64,000 nucleotides of DNA, taken from assembly GCA_029570205.1 (NCBI GenBank), contig JAKQSI010000004.1, forward strand, positions 49,887-113,886. The letters are read 5' to 3'. The DNA comes from Candidatus Omnitrophota bacterium. GTDB taxonomy: Bacteria; Hinthialibacterota; Hinthialibacteria; Hinthialibacterales; JAKPRU01. Made by a program: the position numbers and the translations under genes. The notes beneath the pieces were generated by a model that worked only from the letters and a program-made list of their open reading frames with translations, was not told the DNA's origin and searched no databases. Below are positions 59,611 to 64,000 of this stretch, piece by piece. Position 1 is the stretch's first letter, and every line of letters begins with the position of its first letter.

Positions 59611-61455
59611 TCAAATCGCGCCGAAATACTCCCAATTATCATCAAAACCCATTGAAAGACCGAATTCGGATTGGAAATCCATCCTGCCGGACAGCTCAAT
59701 ATAGCGCATTTTTTCCGAAATGACTCGTGAACGTCGCATTCCAGGCTCCGATAACAGCATTATTTTTGCGCCAACCCATGCCGCATTCCCGATAAAGTTC
59801 ACTTTTTCGATATCCATGGGCGGGATCAGGCCAACTTTCAGCGCCGATTCCGGTCGCAAATGGCTTCCAAACGCACCGGCAATTAAGACTCTGTCGATTC
59901 TATCGACCGTGATTCCCTGTTCATAACAAAGGATCTTAATGCCGGCTTTTACGGCCCCCTTTGCAAGCTGGATTTCACGTATGTCCTTATCTGTTAAAGA
60001 GATAGAACTCTTTTTATTTTCCCAGAGAACAAATCGGGTTCCTTCAACGTTTTCCCTGATTCGCTCTCGAAGCCAGTCGGGACCGGAGTATTCTTTCGGC
60101 GGCAGCAGCCGTCCGGTTCGATCCACCACGCCCGTTTCGAGCAGCAGGGCCAGTGCATCCACCAGACCCGATCCGCAGATGCCTGCCGGTTCCGCATCCC
60201 CGATCACCCCCAGACGCAGTTCGTTTCTTTCTACCCAGACCCGTTCAATCGCTCCCTCCATGGCACGCATACCCTGCGAGATTTCACCGCCCTCAAATGC
60301 CGGTCCGGCGGCGCAGGCGCACGCCGTCATATTATGTTGATATGTCAACACGATCTCCGCGTTTGTTCCGAGGTCCAACATTATCAGCGTCTCGTCGGAC
60401 TCATAAAGCGAAGCGGCAAGAATATCCGCCACAATATCGCCACCGACATATCCGGCGATCACCGGCGCGACACAGACACACCCGTCCGGGTGAATCTTCA
60501 CTCCCAACTCCCGCGCTTTCCACACAGAGGGGCGATGACAAACCGGAACGAACGGAGAAGAGGCGATCGGAGTGGGGTCCATTTGCAGAAAAAGTTGCTG
60601 CATGATGGTATTTCCTGCCAGGCTCACCGCGTAGATTTCCTCTTTCCGATCTGCAACCAGCTGCTCAATCAGCCTGTTCAGCGTCTCCGCAGCATGGCGA
60701 TGCAGCGTTTCCAGGCCGTCTCTTCTCTCCCGGACATAGCTCAGCCGTGAGATCACATCGCCGCCACAGACAACCTGCCTGTTCGTCATTCCATGTTTAG
60801 CAAATTCCGTACCGGTTTTGACATCGTGAAGGGATGCCACCACCGTGGTTGTCCCCAAATCCACCGCGACTCCGTAAACGCCTTGTGTCGTCCCTTGTGA
60901 GTGCAATGCGAGCCAGTCCTCGCCGAACAGAACCGCTGTGACTGCCCAATTGGATTCTCGCAAAAGGCGGGGCAGATTGCGAAGCAGATGACCCGGAAGA
61001 GGCTTAGCGTGAATTCCTTGAGAGCGCAGAGCCTCCAGCAATCGCTCCTCATCGGCGCGTTGATCTGTCACCGATGGCGGTTGCAGAACCAAGTCCACCG
61101 CGCGCAAAGGGGACCGGATTTCGTACGCCGGTTCCTTCCCTTCCTGGAGGATTACATCCGTTTTGGCCGGTGTTTGCAACGCTCTCACATCAACCGGTCC
61201 AAGAATCTCCACCCGGCAACACAGCCGCAACCCCTTCTCCAATTCCTCCGGTGTATACAACTCCCTCTCTTCCTCGGATGGCAGGTTGACTTCCCCCCTG
61301 ACATCGATTCGGCATTTCCCACAAATCCCATGGCCGCCGCATGGAAACTCCATGTCGATCCCTGCTTTGGATATCGCATCCCGGAGGGGGGTCCCGGTCG
61401 GAACTGAGACTGCTTTTCTTTCCGGCTGAAACGTCACAACCGCCTGATTTCTCAT
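59611..61455 (-). CDS. RACo-like ATP-dependent corrinoid-protein activator (2Fe-2S + ASKHA/DUF4445)
   Basis: 614 residues. N-terminal 2Fe-2S ferredoxin domain with C39-x5-C45-x2-C48 and C79/C80. Middle and C-terminal ASKHA (actin-like ATPase) domains: GVAVDLGTTTVVASLHDV, VCGGDVISRLSY, VSLAGNTIMQQLFL, MLDLGTNAEIVL, CAAGPAFEGGEI, GICGSGLVDALALL and LIAGAFGSHL. Such proteins reduce Co(II) corrinoid to Co(I) so methyltransferase partners work. No corrinoid protein or methyltransferase gene is in the window. GGAAG before the ATG. Confidence 0.9.
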   Translation of the reverse strand: MRNQAVVTFQPERKAVSVPTGTPLRDAISKAGIDMEFPCGGHGICGKCRIDVRGEVNLPSEEERELYTPEELEKGLRLCCRVEILGPVDVRALQTPAKTDVILQEGKEPAYEIRSPLRAVDLVLQPPSVTDQRADEERLLEALRSQGIHAKPLPGHLLRNLPRLLRESNWAVTAVLFGEDWLALHSQGTTQGVYGVAVDLGTTTVVASLHDVKTGTEFAKHGMTNRQVVCGGDVISRLSYVRERRDGLETLHRHAAETLNRLIEQLVADRKEEIYAVSLAGNTIMQQLFLQMDPTPIASSPFVPVCHRPSVWKARELGVKIHPDGCVCVAPVIAGYVGGDIVADILAASLYESDETLIMLDLGTNAEIVLTYQHNMTACACAAGPAFEGGEISQGMRAMEGAIERVWVERNELRLGVIGDAEPAGICGSGLVDALALLLETGVVDRTGRLLPPKEYSGPDWLRERIRENVEGTRFVLWENKKSSISLTDKDIREIQLAKGAVKAGIKILCYEQGITVDRIDRVLIAGAFGSHLRPESALKVGLIPPMDIEKVNFIGNAAWVGAKIMLLSEPGMRRSRVISEKMRYIELSGRMDFQSEFGLSMGFDDNWEYFGAI

Positions 61456-61699
61456 CTTTTACTTCCGCTGCTTCTCCTTTTATTGAAACATCTCAGGATG
61501 ATAAAGATCACCGAACCATCCTAGTGCATTGTCCAACAAATGTCTTGCTCGATGGTTGGTCCGGCTGTTGCTTTCATTGTTATTCTGAACAAATAGGAGG
61601 AATCTCGGTCGAAATGACAACGTGCTCTGCTTCTTGGCTCTTTGTTCCTTTCCCGCTACACTCGACGGAAATTCGAGAAGACCTGGAACATGTCCTCCA

Positions 61700-63595
61700 A
61701 TGATTGATATTACCGTTGACGACAGCCATCTCCCTTCCCGCGAAACGGAAAAACCGGCGCCTCCCGGGTCCCGATGGAGCCGAATCGTTCCGGCCGACCT
61801 GACTTGCTATCATTTGCTTTTTGTTCTTGCGGCGCTGGTTTATCTTTATTGCTGCATTCAAGCCCTTGATCTGACATACGTCGATTTCGGCGATGGGAAT
61901 TATCTGTACCTTTCCTGGCAGCTTTCGCAAGGCGAGAAATTGTATGTAGACCTGCCCTCGCCACAGCCGCCGCTGCATCTTTTTCTCGGATCTATTCTGG
62001 TAAAACTCGGTGGCGGATCGCTGGTGGTTGTCCGTGTGTTTCAGGCGATTCTCCGGATTGTGACCGGCGCGCTGGTCTGGGCCATTGCGGGGCAGATTGG
62101 AAAAAGTTTGCTTATTTCCGCGCTGGCGGGGGTGATTTATATTTGGCTCCCCGAAGGGGTCTGGTGGAGTCGCGGCTACCAGTCCGAACACTTGCTGATC
62201 TTCATTCAATGTCTCCAGACTTATCTGTTTCTGAGGGCGCTTGAGAAAAAGGGTCCCGGACGGCTCCTGATTCTTTCCGGTGTGATTGGAAGCCTGGGAG
62301 TGTTCACCAATATGACGGCCGTGCCGTATCTGGCGCTGCAGATCGTTTATCTCATTTACCGGTTCCGTCCCCGCTTCATCCCATTTCGGAAGAAATCTCC
62401 TTCGCAGGCCCAACCGGGGTTTTTCTGGACGTTTCTTTTCTCATTGGGGATACCCTGTCTGCTGCTGTTCATGCTTATGAACTCTTACAGCCAGGGCCAT
62501 TATCTCGACCAGGTTTGGAGTCGGCAGGTGGGCACATTCCCCACGCGGTCTCTCGGCGAGCTGGTCCGGCATGTTTCTTCCAAACTGACCACGGAATATG
62601 GGGATATTGTCGCGTTTGAAGGGGGATTTGTGCTCCTGGCGATTCTGGGCGTGTTGGTGTATCTGGGACTGGGGGAAAAGAATCCACATCGGGTCTATCT
62701 GTTGTGGTGGGCTATTGCTTCTTTTGGGTCCATCCTGTTTGTGACCAAGGGCGGCACGGTCGAGTATATTTTCACGCTGGGCGAGCCGGCTGTTGCCGTA
62801 TTTTCGGCGTTTTTTCTTGGAACCTTTTTCATCGGTGTAGGTATCCCCACTACTGTGCAGGAGGTTCGCAGAACCCCTGTTCTGTCTTGGGGGAAAATCA
62901 TCCTGGTGGTCCTGTTCCTGATTCCGACGTTGTGGGTCAAAGGAGGATGGCTTATCGTGCAGACCATGCAGAACCGCATGTCGGTCATGGAGTTTCCTGA
63001 GCCGCAGGTTCAGGCCGTTCGCTATATCATCGAGAAATACACGAGGCCGGACGATCCGATCATCGCCGTGCCGTTTTATGCGTTTGTCTCCGGCAGACGG
63101 TTGGCCGCGCATTTTCCTTATGATTTTATCCTGGCCTTCGCTTACGACCACGAATATGAGGCCCTGGAACGCGAATTGGGCAAACAGTTCGGGTTGCCGA
63201 GAATCGATGCATGGCGGCAGGAACCTGAAAATCCTCGCACGCCCCTGTATGGCGCAGTGGAAATCGCCCGTCTTCGCGCGGAATTCGACAAAAATCCCAA
63301 TCTATACGAGAAATACAGCGCCCTGAATATGTTTCTGAAACTGAATCAACTTCTCAATACCCAGCAAATCCCATTGGTTATCACCAACCGACGCAACATC
63401 TTGACCTGGCTTCCCTTGTTGTATCAGCCTTTGAGGGATCGGTATGACATTTTGGATATTGAGGTCGGACCGGGCAGTCCGCTGGAAGGCCGTTACGACA
63501 GATCATCAAAGATTCTGTATTCACGTGAGGAGCAACTGCAATTCTTTATCCCGCGCCGGTATGAAGCCCCAGCGATGCCTTCCTCTGCCGGTTAG
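61700..63595 (+). CDS. GT-C-like glycosyltransferase (GT39-type) membrane protein
   Basis: 631 residues. After the first helix, ALDLTYVDFGDGNYLYLSWQ holds the acidic loop and KLYVDLPSPQPPLHLFLGSI the proline-rich loop of GT39/ArnT-like enzymes. About eleven helices, then a soluble domain (from ~430; YIIEKYTRPDDPIIAVPFYA) with no known motifs. No SD is clear. It probably transfers sugars from polyprenyl phosphate in the periplasm. Divergent from the RACo-like gene by 244 bases with no obvious promoter. Confidence 0.78.
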   Translation: MIDITVDDSHLPSRETEKPAPPGSRWSRIVPADLTCYHLLFVLAALVYLYCCIQALDLTYVDFGDGNYLYLSWQLSQGEKLYVDLPSPQPPLHLFLGSILVKLGGGSLVVVRVFQAILRIVTGALVWAIAGQIGKSLLISALAGVIYIWLPEGVWWSRGYQSEHLLIFIQCLQTYLFLRALEKKGPGRLLILSGVIGSLGVFTNMTAVPYLALQIVYLIYRFRPRFIPFRKKSPSQAQPGFFWTFLFSLGIPCLLLFMLMNSYSQGHYLDQVWSRQVGTFPTRSLGELVRHVSSKLTTEYGDIVAFEGGFVLLAILGVLVYLGLGEKNPHRVYLLWWAIASFGSILFVTKGGTVEYIFTLGEPAVAVFSAFFLGTFFIGVGIPTTVQEVRRTPVLSWGKIILVVLFLIPTLWVKGGWLIVQTMQNRMSVMEFPEPQVQAVRYIIEKYTRPDDPIIAVPFYAFVSGRRLAAHFPYDFILAFAYDHEYEALERELGKQFGLPRIDAWRQEPENPRTPLYGAVEIARLRAEFDKNPNLYEKYSALNMFLKLNQLLNTQQIPLVITNRRNILTWLPLLYQPLRDRYDILDIEVGPGSPLEGRYDRSSKILYSREEQLQFFIPRRYEAPAMPSSAG

Positions 63596-63877
63596 GTACC
63601 GATTGTGGAGCAAGCGCGTGGCGCGAACGATTTTTACCGTGGATTCCCGTCTGAGAATGGACTGATCCGAATTGCGGATCGACAGGTTGCGCGTTCGAAT
63701 CTCGCCGGGTGCGCTCCTGTTCTGCCGGATGACCGCTTGTTCTCATAGACAATTCAGGTGGTAGCGGACCCACGCTTGATACTCGGGAAAGACCATGCGA
63801 CTCCACATACTAATCCAAACCATATATAGTAGGCATGTGGCTTGACTAACGAATGGATTCGGGTAGAATGTGTAATT
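63596..63877. other. intergenic region including left flank of an IS630-type element
   Basis: 282 bases. TATATAG near 63823 is followed by sequence leading into the transposase start; the terminal inverted repeat cannot be fixed without the other end. A stretch near 63690-63715 looks like a tRNA T-arm (GCGCGTTCGAATCTCGC) but no complete tRNA folds. Confidence 0.35.
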
Positions 63878-64000
63878 ATGACAAAATCGGATGCACGTTC
63901 GCTGAGTCAAGAGAGTCAAGAGGACCTTCGGATGCGGGTGGTGCGCGCGATTGTAGACGGGATGAAACAGACGGAAGCCGTTCGGGTGTTCCAGGTTTCG
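63878..64000 (+). CDS. IS630-type transposase, N-terminal fragment (3' end beyond window)
   Basis: 41 residues before the right edge: MTKSDARSLSQESQEDLRMR, then VVRAIVDGMKQTEAVRVFQVS. The pattern LSQExQEDLRxRVVRA and GMKQTEAVRVFQVS is the HTH_38-type DNA-binding start of IS630/Tc1-mariner transposases. Whether the gene is intact cannot be judged. Confidence 0.8.
   Translation, partial: MTKSDARSLSQESQEDLRMRVVRAIVDGMKQTEAVRVFQVS

Noticed and set aside
63655-63720. tRNA gene or attachment site
   Set aside because: A T-arm-like segment exists, but no acceptor, D-arm or anticodon arm pairs with it, and no direct repeat of a tRNA end was found.

Overview
The window is a chromosomal segment from a free-living, Gram-negative-type heterotrophic bacterium. 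Supporting observations are Tat- and Sec-exported glycan enzymes, a lipoprotein, a site-2 protease with stacked PDZ domains, an undecaprenyl-diphosphate phosphatase domain, a flagellar hook-filament junction protein, and two genes for short type IV-pilin-like proteins with the GFTLIELL leader. The mix of sulfatase, Gfo/Idh/MocA oxidoreductase, DUF1080, sugar-phosphate isomerase, GH116-, GH2- and GH99-like proteins and large secreted repeat proteins resembles uncultured polysaccharide-degrading lineages (Sumerlaeota, Hydrogenedentota or PVC-like groups). That placement is inference; there is no rRNA gene in the window to settle it.

Layout. 1-5.3 kb: a GH116-like secreted glycosidase running off the left edge, divergent from an RsbW-type anti-sigma kinase followed by a large membrane protein with a duplicated extracytoplasmic beta-sandwich. 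5.4-14.3 kb, minus strand: a frameshifted beta-sandwich remnant, a Tat sulfatase, a 1421-residue multi-domain secreted protein, recJ and a small membrane protein. 14.7-21.9 kb, plus strand: two Hsp20 genes, sugar isomerase, YggT protein, GT-C-like membrane protein, Gfo/Idh/MocA and a pilin-like protein. 21.9-36.9 kb: a GH2-like protein that seems to lack its acid/base residue, a tiny lipoprotein coupled to yjbQ, a giant flgL, a stand-alone AICAR transformylase, a metallophosphoesterase, rseP, a large unknown exported protein and a HisC-like aminotransferase. 37-49.5 kb: a dead four-helix-bundle gene, tRNA-Arg, apt, a sigma-70 gene, secreted and sensory proteins, and the infC-rpmI-rplT operon. 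49.8-64 kb: tRNA-Val, a solute-binding-protein/UppP fusion, a GH99-like protein, DinB-like protein, guaB, a secreted repeat protein, a RACo-like corrinoid activator, another GT-C-like protein, and the first codons of an IS630-type transposase at the right edge.

Functional threads. Housekeeping: purine metabolism (purH transformylase, apt, guaB), translation (IF3, L35, L20, two tRNAs), DNA repair (recJ), envelope stress (rseP, hsp20 pair). Lifestyle: glycan breakdown and sugar oxidation, mostly exported.

The most unusual material: (1) one open reading frame joins a family-5 solute-binding lipoprotein to a complete UppP domain; (2) dispersed palindromic repeats contribute the N-terminal residues, start codon or C-terminal tail of several exported or membrane proteins, twice in the same reading frame; (3) a repeat motif of the form DLEIxP...GYYLLDxxGxVH is shared by two otherwise different proteins; (4) a 4x73-bp tandem array built from a dispersed hairpin.
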